From CAZTDU01 sp050248795 (GTDB taxonomy: Bacteria; Pseudomonadota; Gammaproteobacteria; Burkholderiales; SG8-39): a stretch of 64,000 bases of DNA. Numbering within the stretch: the stretch's first letter is position 1; the number at the start of each line of letters is the position of its first letter. Under the pieces are notes generated by a model, which was not told the origin of the DNA, did not search any database, and worked only from the letters and a program-made list of their open reading frames with translations. This document shows, one piece after another, positions 8,778 through 16,108 of the stretch. Position numbers and translations under genes: made by a program. The DNA lies in contig JBFWRS010000001.1 in the NCBI GenBank assembly GCA_050248795.1, forward strand, positions 99,223-163,222. Direction: 5' to 3'.

Positions 8778-9475
8778 ACCGAGCCCAGTGCGGCGGCGAT
8801 GCGCAGGGGGATGACGGAGGTGTGATCTTCGACCTTCAGCACGCCCTCGATCCGCCTCGCCGCCACCCGCAACGCCTTCTGCTCGGAGTGGGACCGCGCC
8901 CCGCCCCAAAGATGCACGATGCGATGCTCCACGGTGACGTTGACGTACAGGAGATCGATGCCCGCGCGCCGCACCTCTTTCAGGACTTCGCGCCTGAGCG
9001 CGCGATCGCTTGCCGCGCGCGCCGGTGTCGCAGGCCGGGCGGGCGCCGCGGCAAGCCGTCGCACGAGGTCGGCGCGGCTGACGATGCCCACGAGGCGCCC
9101 GGCATCGAGCACCGGCACGCGTTTGATCCGATGCTTCTCGAGCAGGCGTGCGATCTCCTGCAGCGAGGTCGTGCGCCGCACGCTCACCGCCGGACTGGTC
9201 ATCACGTCGCTCACGGAAGCGCCGTGAGTCTTGAGGTAATCGCGCGCTGAATCCTCGGCGAAGGCCTGCAGCCACCAGGAGCGCGCCGCGTCCGTGCCGA
9301 GCTCAGTGCGGCGCACGAGGTCGCCTTCGCTCACGATCCCGACCACGCGATCCTTGCGGTCCATGACCGGCAGCGCGCTGATCCGGCGCTCGAGCATGAG
9401 CTTCGCGGCTTCCTGCACCGTCGCATCCCCAGGGATGGTGGCCACCACGGTCGTCATCACGTCTTGGGCTTGCAT
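8774..9475 (-). CDS. CBS-pair and BON domain protein
   Basis: A 233-residue cytoplasmic protein. Two CBS motifs (about 5-55 and 88-140, each with a VMT..AV and R.PVxD..GRLVGIVS pattern) form an adenosine-nucleotide-sensing Bateman module. A BON domain follows (about 155-225, YVNVTVEHRIVHLWG). The same CBS-BON architecture occurs in stress or hypoxia-induced proteins. AAGGA precedes the ATG by about eight bases. It overlaps the M48 gene by four bases and follows the Rieske gene by 15 bases. It may sense AMP/ATP, which would suit an operon rich in nucleotide enzymes. Confidence 0.92.
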   Translation of the reverse strand: MQAQDVMTTVVATIPGDATVQEAAKLMLERRISALPVMDRKDRVVGIVSEGDLVRRTELGTDAARSWWLQAFAEDSARDYLKTHGASVSDVMTSPAVSVRRTTSLQEIARLLEKHRIKRVPVLDAGRLVGIVSRADLVRRLAAAPARPATPARAASDRALRREVLKEVRRAGIDLLYVNVTVEHRIVHLWGGARSHSEQKALRVAARRIEGVLKVEDHTSVIPLRIAAALGSV

Positions 9476-9490
9476 GGCGTTTCCTTTCGT

Positions 9491-10075
9491 TTAAGCCTCG
9501 TCGCCGCCGACCTGCAGCCTCTGCGGCGAGAGGTAGCGATGCGGCGGGATTACGAGGTTGGTGGGCGCCGGCGACCCGCGATAGACGCGCGCGGCGAGGT
9601 CGAACTTCGAGCCGTGGCAGGGACAGTAGAAGCCGCCTGGCCAGCCCGGCTGCAGCGAATCGGGCTCGGGATAGTAGGAAGGGATGCAGCCGAGGTGCGT
9701 GCAGAGGGCCACGGTAACCAGCACCTCCGGCTCAATCGAGCGGGTCGCGTTTTGCGCATAGTCCGGCTGCTGGCTGCTCACTGCGGACTTCGGATCGCTC
9801 AGGAACGGCTCGGCAGTCGGCAGGCGCTTCAGCATATCGGGGGTGCGCTTGAGGATCCAAACCGGACGTCCGCGCCATTCCACCGTATACAGCTCGGCCG
9901 GCTTGACCGCGTCGAGATCAACCTCTACTGGGGCGCCCGCGGCCTTGGCGCGCTCGCTGGGCGCCAGGCTCGCTAGGAACGGGACGGCGGCACCGGCCGC
10001 CGCCACGCCGCCCGCCGCCGCGGTCAGGCGCACGAGAGTCCTGCGGCGGGCACTGCCTTTCGGGTCGTCGTTCAT
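9491..10075 (-). CDS. petA: Rieske 2Fe-2S protein (PetA-type), stand-alone
   Basis: A 194-residue protein with a Tat-type N-terminus (RRRTLVRLT followed by a hydrophobic stretch) and the cluster-binding motifs CTHLGC and CPCHGS. It matches the iron-sulfur subunit of the cytochrome bc1 complex in length and order. The unusual point is the neighbourhood: no cytochrome b or c1 gene is adjacent. It sits between DUF302 and CBS-BON genes in a stress operon, so it may be an extra copy or serve another redox partner. The gene symbol reflects family, not proven function. Confidence 0.9.
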   Translation of the reverse strand: MNDDPKGSARRRTLVRLTAAAGGVAAAGAAVPFLASLAPSERAKAAGAPVEVDLDAVKPAELYTVEWRGRPVWILKRTPDMLKRLPTAEPFLSDPKSAVSSQQPDYAQNATRSIEPEVLVTVALCTHLGCIPSYYPEPDSLQPGWPGGFYCPCHGSKFDLAARVYRGSPAPTNLVIPPHRYLSPQRLQVGGDEA

Positions 10076-10087
10076 GTCCGCGTCCGC

Positions 10088-10474
10088 CTAGACCGCTGCG
10101 AGCACCCGCTCCAGGCGAGTGCGCACCTCGCCGGCGATGCTTGCAATCTCGGGCCGGCCGACGAGCTCGAGCACGGCGCGCGGGTCCATGATCTCCACGA
10201 GGGTCTTTCCCGAGGCGTCGGCGCGCACCACCACGTTGCAGGGAAGCAGGGCGCCGATCTGCGGCTCGACCTGCAGCGCCTGGTGGGCGAACTGCGGATT
10301 GCAGGCGCCCAGGATGCGGTAAGCCGGCACATCGACGCCGAGTTTCTTCTTCAGCGTCGCCGCCACGTCGATCTCGGTGAGGATGCCGAAGCCCTCCTTC
10401 GAGAGCTCCTGCGTCACGCGCTCGATCGCCTGCTGCTGGCTCATCTGGACTGTCTTACCGAATGCGTATTTCAT
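10088..10474 (-). CDS. DUF302 domain protein
   Basis: A 128-residue cytoplasmic protein starting MKYAFGKTVQMSQQQAIERV. It contains the DUF302 core, including LGACNPQFAHQAL and IGALLPCNVVVR. The ATG at 10474 has AAGGAG nine bases before it, better than an in-frame start ten codons upstream. It overlaps the end of the prs-like gene by 20 bases. DUF302 proteins are widespread with unknown function and often appear in redox, sulfur or low-oxygen gene sets. Confidence 0.9.
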   Translation of the reverse strand: MKYAFGKTVQMSQQQAIERVTQELSKEGFGILTEIDVAATLKKKLGVDVPAYRILGACNPQFAHQALQVEPQIGALLPCNVVVRADASGKTLVEIMDPRAVLELVGRPEIASIAGEVRTRLERVLAAV

Positions 10475-11360
10475 TGCGGATCTCCTTGTGAACGGATTGC
10501 ACACCGCGCGCCACGGCCGAGGCTACGTCGATGGCGTTGGTTTCGTGCGCTATCGTGTTGGTGGTGACGATCCTTGCCGCGCCGGCGTCGCGCAGCGCGG
10601 CCAGTGCGTCCGGGGAAAAGATGCCGTGCACGCCCACGCAAACCGGCGCATCGAGGCCGGCTTCCTGGATCTTCTTCGCCGCGAGCGCCATGGTGCGCGC
10701 CGATGAGATGATGTCGTCGAGCAGCACCGGCGTGCGATCCTTCCACTGCGAAAGCAGCGGCGCCTCGATCTCGACCCGCCGGTCGCCGAGACGCGTCTTC
10801 TTCATGACGGCGTGCGGGGCAGCGCAGGCGGCCGCCACTTCGGCCGCCCATTGCTCGCTCTCGGAATCCGGACCGACGATCAGGGGCCTCGATACGTTGG
10901 CCGCGATCCAGCGGGCCATCGCCGGCGCCGCGGCGACCACTGCATTGGGAATCGAATAGATCTCGGAAAGCGAGCGGCGCCGGTGCAGATGCGGGTCCAC
11001 GGTGACGAGCCAATCAAATGCCTCGGAGAGCAATGCCGCAAAATGCACGGAGGTCACCGCCTCGCCGTCGCGGAAGCGCCGGTCCTGGCGCATGTAGCCG
11101 AGATACGGTGCGACCAGGCCGACGCGTGACGCGCCGAGCTCGCGTGCGGTGCGTGCCGCGAACAACAACGGAAGGGTCTTGTCGTCGGGATCGTTCAGCG
11201 TGCACACGAGCGCGACGTCGCGGCCTTTCAAATCCTGCTCGAACCGCAGATACGACTCGCCGTCCGGAAAGCGCCGCCATTCGAGGCCGAGCGGCTTGAC
11301 GCCGAGCTCGGCCTGCAGCCGTGCCGCGAACGCTTCGTTCCCCGGGAGAGCACAGATCAT
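10455..11360 (-). CDS. prs: Ribose-phosphate pyrophosphokinase-like protein
   Basis: A 301-residue protein of the PRPP synthetase family, which makes 5-phosphoribosyl diphosphate from ribose 5-phosphate and ATP. Visible motifs are FPDGESYLR, the YLGYMRQDRRF segment, VTVDPHLHRRR and the PRPP-binding loop VLLDDIISSARTM. It is somewhat shorter and more divergent than housekeeping Prs. It starts at an ATGA overlap with the phosphorylase gene. It may act with that phosphorylase in ribose-phosphate salvage rather than in bulk PRPP supply (inference). Confidence 0.9.
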   Translation of the reverse strand: MICALPGNEAFAARLQAELGVKPLGLEWRRFPDGESYLRFEQDLKGRDVALVCTLNDPDDKTLPLLFAARTARELGASRVGLVAPYLGYMRQDRRFRDGEAVTSVHFAALLSEAFDWLVTVDPHLHRRRSLSEIYSIPNAVVAAAPAMARWIAANVSRPLIVGPDSESEQWAAEVAAACAAPHAVMKKTRLGDRRVEIEAPLLSQWKDRTPVLLDDIISSARTMALAAKKIQEAGLDAPVCVGVHGIFSPDALAALRDAGAARIVTTNTIAHETNAIDVASAVARGVQSVHKEIRNEIRIR

Positions 11361-12856
11361 TCGGCAGGCTCCAGCGGCACGATTCCCGTCTGCCTGGCGA
11401 GGTACTCGAGCGCATAGGCGAGCTCGCCCGGCGCTTGCGCATGCACGGTGAAGAGCGGCTGGCCGCGCTCCACGCGATCGCCGATCCGTACATGGAGATC
11501 GAGCCCTGCCGCCTTGTCCGACGGTGCGCCGGCAAGCTTGGCGAGGCGCGCCAGCCGGCGGTTGTCGAACCCCGTGACCGTGGCGCTGGTCTGGGCTTCG
11601 ACAACATGCGAGATCGGCGAGCGCGGCGGCTCGCGCATGCCGCCCTGCGCCTCGCAGATCGCCTGGAACTTGCGCCAGGCGCGGCCCTCGTCCAGCGCCC
11701 TGCCGGCTATCGCTGGCCCCTGCCCGGCAGCAGCCGCGCCCGCGAGCTCCAGCACGGCGCCGGCAAGGCGTACGGCCCGCTCTCGGAGATCGAGCGGCCC
11801 GTTGCCTTGAAGGACGGCAAGCACATCCCGCGCTTCGAGCGCGGGCCCTATGCCGCGTCCCACCGGCTGCGACCCGTCGGTCTGCTCTATGCGCAGCTGC
11901 AGTCCCAGCGCCGCGGCCGCTGCGCGCAGTCTGCCGGAGAGCGAGTCCGCCGCCCGCGCGCTACGCACCTTTGCGGTCGGTCCGACGGGGACATCGATCA
12001 CCACGTGAGTGGAGCCGGCGGCGGCCTTCTTCGACAACACCGAGGCGACAAGCTGGCCTTCGCTGTCGAAGTCGAGCGGGCGCTCCACCCGGATGAGCAC
12101 GTCGTCGGCGGGACTGAGGCGCACTGCGCCGCCCCAGACAACGCAGCCGCCTTCCTTCTCCACCACCCGGCGCATTGCGGGGACGTCCAGATCGACCGGC
12201 GCCAGCACTTCCATCGTGTCCGCCGTGCCCGCGGGCGAAGTGATGGCGCGCGACGAAGTCTTCGGAATCGGCACACCGCAGGCCGCCACCATCGCAACAA
12301 CCAGTGGCGTCGTGCGATTGCCCGGCAGGCCTCCCACGGAATGCTTGTCGGCGACCACGGCGAAGTCCCAGCGGATGCGCTCGCCCGCCCCGAGCATGGC
12401 CCGCGTGAGCGCGATGGTTTCCGCCTCGTCGAGGCCGTCTCCCGCCGTCGCGGTGACGAAGGCCGCCAGCTGCAGGTCGGAATACAGACCCGCCGCGACA
12501 TCGCGGATGATCGCCTGCATGTCTGCGGCATCCAGGCGCGCGCCATATACCTTGGCGCGCAGCCGGCTGACCGACTCGACGGGCTCCGGATGCGACACGT
12601 GCACCTGCGCGCCCTCGGTCGCGCCCAGGGTGCGCCACGCGAACTCCGATAGGCCGCCCTCATCCACAGCGAGGAGAGCCTCGTTCACAACATGAAGCGT
12701 CGCGATGATCTGGCGATCGCCCAGCGCCACCTTCACCCTCGCACGCGCCTCGAATCCCTCTGAACGGAAGATGGGGCAATCCCGGTTCATGAAGATCACC
12801 GGGTCCGTATACGTGTCGATCCCGAGCCTTCGGAGCCTCAGCGTCTGGTGATCCAT
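11357..12856 (-). CDS. AMP/thymidine phosphorylase family protein
   Basis: A 499-residue nucleoside or nucleotide phosphorylase. An N-terminal domain of about 80-100 residues precedes the DeoA-like core, as in archaeal-type AMP phosphorylases. The core carries KHSVGGLPGNRTTP and SSRAITSPAGTADTME, the phosphate and pyrimidine/ribose binding signatures. The ATG at 12856 overlaps the metallo-beta-lactamase gene stop, and its own stop overlaps the prs-like start. Classical DeoA is near 440 residues, so the longer form suggests a nucleoside monophosphate substrate giving ribose 1,5-bisphosphate. No RuBisCO or R15P isomerase is in the window. Confidence 0.9.
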   Translation of the reverse strand: MDHQTLRLRRLGIDTYTDPVIFMNRDCPIFRSEGFEARARVKVALGDRQIIATLHVVNEALLAVDEGGLSEFAWRTLGATEGAQVHVSHPEPVESVSRLRAKVYGARLDAADMQAIIRDVAAGLYSDLQLAAFVTATAGDGLDEAETIALTRAMLGAGERIRWDFAVVADKHSVGGLPGNRTTPLVVAMVAACGVPIPKTSSRAITSPAGTADTMEVLAPVDLDVPAMRRVVEKEGGCVVWGGAVRLSPADDVLIRVERPLDFDSEGQLVASVLSKKAAAGSTHVVIDVPVGPTAKVRSARAADSLSGRLRAAAAALGLQLRIEQTDGSQPVGRGIGPALEARDVLAVLQGNGPLDLRERAVRLAGAVLELAGAAAAGQGPAIAGRALDEGRAWRKFQAICEAQGGMREPPRSPISHVVEAQTSATVTGFDNRRLARLAKLAGAPSDKAAGLDLHVRIGDRVERGQPLFTVHAQAPGELAYALEYLARQTGIVPLEPAE

Positions 12857-14217
12857 CAGGCAAGTTCCGCTTTGTCGCCGTACTCCGGCACGCTCACGCT
12901 CCAGCCGAGCGTCTCCTCGATGCGCCGGCGCAGCTCGTCCGCCGCAGCCAGCTCCCCGTGCGTGATAAAGGTGCGCTTGGGCGGGCGCTTGAAGCCGCGC
13001 AGCCATTCCAGGATCTCGGTGTAGTCGGCATGCGCGGACATGCTGTCCATCTTCACCACCTCCGCACGCACCGGCACGTAACCGCCGTGGATCTTGAGCT
13101 CCGTTGCTCCGCCCGCGAGCGCCGCGCCGCGCGTGCCCGCGGCCTGGAAGCCGGGCAGCACGATCAGGTTGCGCGCGTCCGGCGCAAACGCCTTCAGGTG
13201 ATGCACCACCCGCCCGCCGGTGGCCATGCCGCTCGCCGACACGATGATCATCGGCCCGGCGCGGCCGTTGAGCGCGCGCGATTCGTCCGCGGTGTGGACC
13301 AGTTGCGCCACCGAGTGGGCGGCCTCGCACTGCTCGTCCGTCAGCCGGTGCTCGCCCATGTATTCGTGATAGAGGCGCGTGGCGTTGATCGCCATCGGGC
13401 TGTTCAGATACACCGGAACCTGCGGTATCGCACCGCGCTCCTTCAGGCGCGAGATGAAATACAGCAGCGTCTGCGCACGCCCGACGGCGAACGCCGGCAT
13501 GACGACCACCCCGCCGCGCGCGAGCGCCCGGTTAAGGTGGCTGCCGAGCGTCTCTTCAGCATCGGCCTCGTCGTGCCGGCGATTGCCGTAGGTCGACTCG
13601 ACCACCAGGTAATCCGCCTCCTCGATCCGGCTGGGCGGGCGCATGATGGGATCGTTCATGCGACCCAGGTCGCCCGAGAACACGACCTTGACGCTTCCGG
13701 TGCGCAGGGTGGCGATCGAAGCGCCGAGGATGTGACCCGCCGGCTGCAGCGTCAGATGGAATTCCCCCGCTACCGCAGTCTCCTTGCGAAACGGAACCGG
13801 CACGAAGCGCTTGAGGCTCGCGCGGGCGTCATCTTCGGTATAGAGCGGCAGGGCGGGCTTGTGCTTGGAGAAGCTGCGCTTGTTCGCGTAGCGCGCCTCC
13901 TCTTCCTGTAGATGACCTGAGTCGGGCAGCAAAATCCCGCAAAGATCGCGTGTGCCGGGGCTGGCATGCACCGGACCGCCGAATCCCTGCTTGATAAAGC
14001 GTGGCAGGTAGCCGCTGTGGTCCAGGTGCGCGTGCGTCAGCACTACCGCATCGACGTCTTTCGGCGCGACCGGCGGCGGCGCCCAGTTGCGCAGCCGCAG
14101 CATCTTGAGTCCCTGGAACATTCCGCAATCCACCAGCACGCTCGACGCGCCGCTGCGCAGGAGATACTTCGAGCCGGTCACCGTGCCAGCGCCGCCCAGA
14201 AAACGAAGCTGCGCCAT
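12856..14217 (-). CDS. MBL-fold beta-CASP RNase / RNA exonuclease
   Basis: A 453-residue cytoplasmic metallohydrolase. The metallo-beta-lactamase motif HAHLDHSGYLP lies near residue 60 and the histidines of QPAGHILGAS near 160. The beta-CASP segments PAFAVGRAQT, SASGMATGGR and SAHADYTEI follow in the expected order. This set defines the bacterial RNA-processing metallohydrolase family. The ATG at 14217 overlaps the SHOCT protein stop. With the phosphorylase and PRPP-type genes directly downstream, a role in RNA breakdown and nucleotide salvage is plausible. Confidence 0.93.
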   Translation of the reverse strand: MAQLRFLGGAGTVTGSKYLLRSGASSVLVDCGMFQGLKMLRLRNWAPPPVAPKDVDAVVLTHAHLDHSGYLPRFIKQGFGGPVHASPGTRDLCGILLPDSGHLQEEEARYANKRSFSKHKPALPLYTEDDARASLKRFVPVPFRKETAVAGEFHLTLQPAGHILGASIATLRTGSVKVVFSGDLGRMNDPIMRPPSRIEEADYLVVESTYGNRRHDEADAEETLGSHLNRALARGGVVVMPAFAVGRAQTLLYFISRLKERGAIPQVPVYLNSPMAINATRLYHEYMGEHRLTDEQCEAAHSVAQLVHTADESRALNGRAGPMIIVSASGMATGGRVVHHLKAFAPDARNLIVLPGFQAAGTRGAALAGGATELKIHGGYVPVRAEVVKMDSMSAHADYTEILEWLRGFKRPPKRTFITHGELAAADELRRRIEETLGWSVSVPEYGDKAELA

Positions 14218-14468
14218 CAGCCCGACTCCCCGATCTCCCGCTTCATCTGTTCGAACTGCTCGCGGGTGATCTCGCCTTTGGCATAGCGCGCCTTGAGAAT
14301 CTCCATGGCGCGCGGCGGTATTTCGCCGCTGGCGCCGCCGGATCCGCCGGCGAGCCAGCGGACGAGCACCGCGATGCCAAGGATCACCAGCACCCAGAAA
14401 AGCAGCATGTGCACCATGCCGAGACCGATCCAGCCCCAGCCCATCCCTTCTGCACCGCTCCACATCAT
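14217..14468 (-). CDS. SHOCT-domain small membrane protein
   Basis: An 83-residue protein with a Trp/Gly/Met-rich start (MMWSGAEGMGWGW), one membrane helix (about 17-40) and a C-terminal SHOCT motif (AMEILKARYAKGEITREQFE). GGAGG precedes the tandem ATGs at 14468 and 14465. It overlaps both neighbours: the methyltransferase-like gene upstream and the RNase gene downstream. SHOCT proteins are short oligomerising or adaptor domains common in metal-resistance loci. The function is unknown. Confidence 0.85.
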   Translation of the reverse strand: MMWSGAEGMGWGWIGLGMVHMLLFWVLVILGIAVLVRWLAGGSGGASGEIPPRAMEILKARYAKGEITREQFEQMKREIGESG

Positions 14469-15130
14469 CGTCCCTCCTTCGATAAGCGCGAACCGCCGAG
14501 CCCCGGAATGAAGGCCGGTACGGCTTCCATGTATCGCCGGTACTCGTCGCCGAACTGCGCCAGCATCTCCTTCTCTTCCCGCTTGCCCAGCAAGGCGTAC
14601 ATCACCACCAGAATGGGATACATGGCGAGCGTGACGAGCGTGGGCCACTGCAGGAGAAAGCCCGTCATGATCAGCACGAAGCCGATGTACTGGGGATGGC
14701 GGATGCGCGCATAGGCTCCGGTCGTCGCCAGCCGGTGCGCGCGCTGCGCCTCATAGAGCACCCTCCACGCCGACGCCAGCAGCCAGAACCCGCCGCCGAT
14801 GAAGATCGCGCTCAGGAGGTGGAACGGGCCGAGATGCGGGTTCGACTTCCAGCCGAACATGACTTCCAGCAGGTGACCCGCGTCGTGCGACATGAAATCG
14901 ACACCCGGAAACCGGCTCGAGAGCCAGCCCGAGAGCAGGTAGATGGTGAGCGGAAAGCCGTACATCTCGGTGAACAGCGCGACCAGGAATGCGGAGAAGG
15001 CGCCGAACGAGCGCCAGTCGCGCCTGCTCTGCGGCTTCGCGAAGCTGAACGCGAAGATGATGAATACGAGCGAGTTGATGATCACCAGGGACCACAATCC
15101 GTAGGCTTGCATCTGGTCAGAATCGCTCAT
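14465..15130 (-). CDS. Isoprenylcysteine methyltransferase (ICMT/NnrU-like) membrane protein
   Basis: A 221-residue integral membrane protein with five to six helices. The C-terminal half has the ICMT-family pattern: TGAYARIRHPQYIGF, then LGKREEKEMLAQFGDEYRRY. Such bacterial proteins bind S-adenosylmethionine and methylate unknown acceptors. It overlaps the DUF2933-like gene and the SHOCT gene by four bases each. Homologues are frequent in copper and other metal islands, but the substrate is not known. Confidence 0.88.
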   Translation of the reverse strand: MSDSDQMQAYGLWSLVIINSLVFIIFAFSFAKPQSRRDWRSFGAFSAFLVALFTEMYGFPLTIYLLSGWLSSRFPGVDFMSHDAGHLLEVMFGWKSNPHLGPFHLLSAIFIGGGFWLLASAWRVLYEAQRAHRLATTGAYARIRHPQYIGFVLIMTGFLLQWPTLVTLAMYPILVVMYALLGKREEKEMLAQFGDEYRRYMEAVPAFIPGLGGSRLSKEGR

Positions 15131-15375
15131 GAGCTCTGATCCCTTTTTTCCGTCTTGTCGTCCTTCCCGTGCCCGCCGTGCCCGCCGTGCCCGCCATGGC
15201 CGTGGAACATGTGCAGCAATGGGCAGGCGAGCAGGAGCAGGAACGGCAAATAGGGGTAGACGTGCGCCCGATGCTCGGCGACGAGGAAGAACCCCGCGAT
15301 GAGCAGGAAGCCCCAGAACACCCAGCGGCCGTAACCGCCGCCGGAGGGAGGATGGTCGTGCGAATGTTCAGCCAT
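15127..15375 (-). CDS. DUF2933-like small membrane protein with His-Gly repeat
   Basis: An 82-residue protein beginning with a His-rich segment (MAEHSHDHPP). It has two hydrophobic helices (about 19-34 and 41-56) and the tail HGHGGHGGHGGHGKDD. The repeat matches that of the shorter protein at 5963-6142, so they are paralogues. It overlaps the lycopene-cyclase-domain gene by eight bases and the ICMT gene by four. Metal binding by the histidines is likely but unproven. Confidence 0.82.
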   Translation of the reverse strand: MAEHSHDHPPSGGGYGRWVFWGFLLIAGFFLVAEHRAHVYPYLPFLLLLACPLLHMFHGHGGHGGHGGHGKDDKTEKRDQSS

Positions 15376-16108
15376 GGTGACCTCGTTGCGGAACTAGCGT
15401 GGAAGCCGTGCGCGCGCCTATCGCGCGCCAGGAGAAGTGTTCGTAGAGACCCGCCCAGTACGTGCCGAAGGCGAAGCCAAAGGCAAGCTCCTCGAGCGGG
15501 ATGCCGGCGATGAGAACGCCCGAGAGATCGCCGAGATTCCAGACTTGGTCTACATATCCCGGCGCGAAGGCAACCAGTACGGCCATGAACGCCGCGTAAA
15601 GGAAGAGGAACAGCGATCCTCCGAGGAGGGTCTTGCGTCCCAGCTCCTGCCGGCAGAGCACATTCAGCGTCGCGCCGATGGCAAGCGCCGTGATGCCTGC
15701 GTAGATGACATTCCAGGGAAGCGCGTACAGCAAGGGAAACGAGAAGTAAGGAGCCATGAGCGCAAGAGCGTGAAGGCGGTGGCGCGCGGCGTAGCGCTCT
15801 GTGGCCGGGACCGGATGCAGCTCGCGCCGGGCGAGCGCGTTGTAGAGCACGGACCCGATGCCGCCGATCGCGAAGCAGAAGATGAAGCTCTCGATGTCGA
15901 ATCCCGTGCGCTGCGCCAGGTCGAACAGGGTGGGCGGATTCCAGTACTCGGGAACAAAGATGGGCTCGGTCAGCCCTAGGAGGCTGGTGGCTGCGCTCAC
16001 CCGCACCATGTGCTGGCGCAATGCGGGCCACAGGAAGTAAAGCAGCGCCCAGGGCACGAGAAACGCGCTCGCCCACGCTAGCCAGACGTATTGATAGTCG
16101 GGTGTCAC
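15368..16108 (-). CDS. Lycopene-cyclase-domain integral membrane protein
   Basis: A 246-residue protein with about seven helices. The motif IPLEELAFGFAFGTYWAGLYE and the segment LPWNVIYAG are characteristic of the CarR/CrtY-type lycopene cyclase domain. No carotenoid gene (crtB, crtI or crtE) occurs in the window, so cyclase activity is doubtful. The GTG start at 16108 overlaps the ATPase stop (GTGA). It is the only gene of this kind in the operon, and its function there is unknown. Confidence 0.85.
   Translation of the reverse strand: MTPDYQYVWLAWASAFLVPWALLYFLWPALRQHMVRVSAATSLLGLTEPIFVPEYWNPPTLFDLAQRTGFDIESFIFCFAIGGIGSVLYNALARRELHPVPATERYAARHRLHALALMAPYFSFPLLYALPWNVIYAGITALAIGATLNVLCRQELGRKTLLGGSLFLFLYAAFMAVLVAFAPGYVDQVWNLGDLSGVLIAGIPLEELAFGFAFGTYWAGLYEHFSWRAIGARTASTLVPQRGHHG

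Noticed and set aside
12856..14463. Longer start for the beta-CASP RNase at 14463
   Set aside because: The extension would cover the SHOCT gene in another frame, and the ATGA overlap at 14217 fits the family N-terminus.
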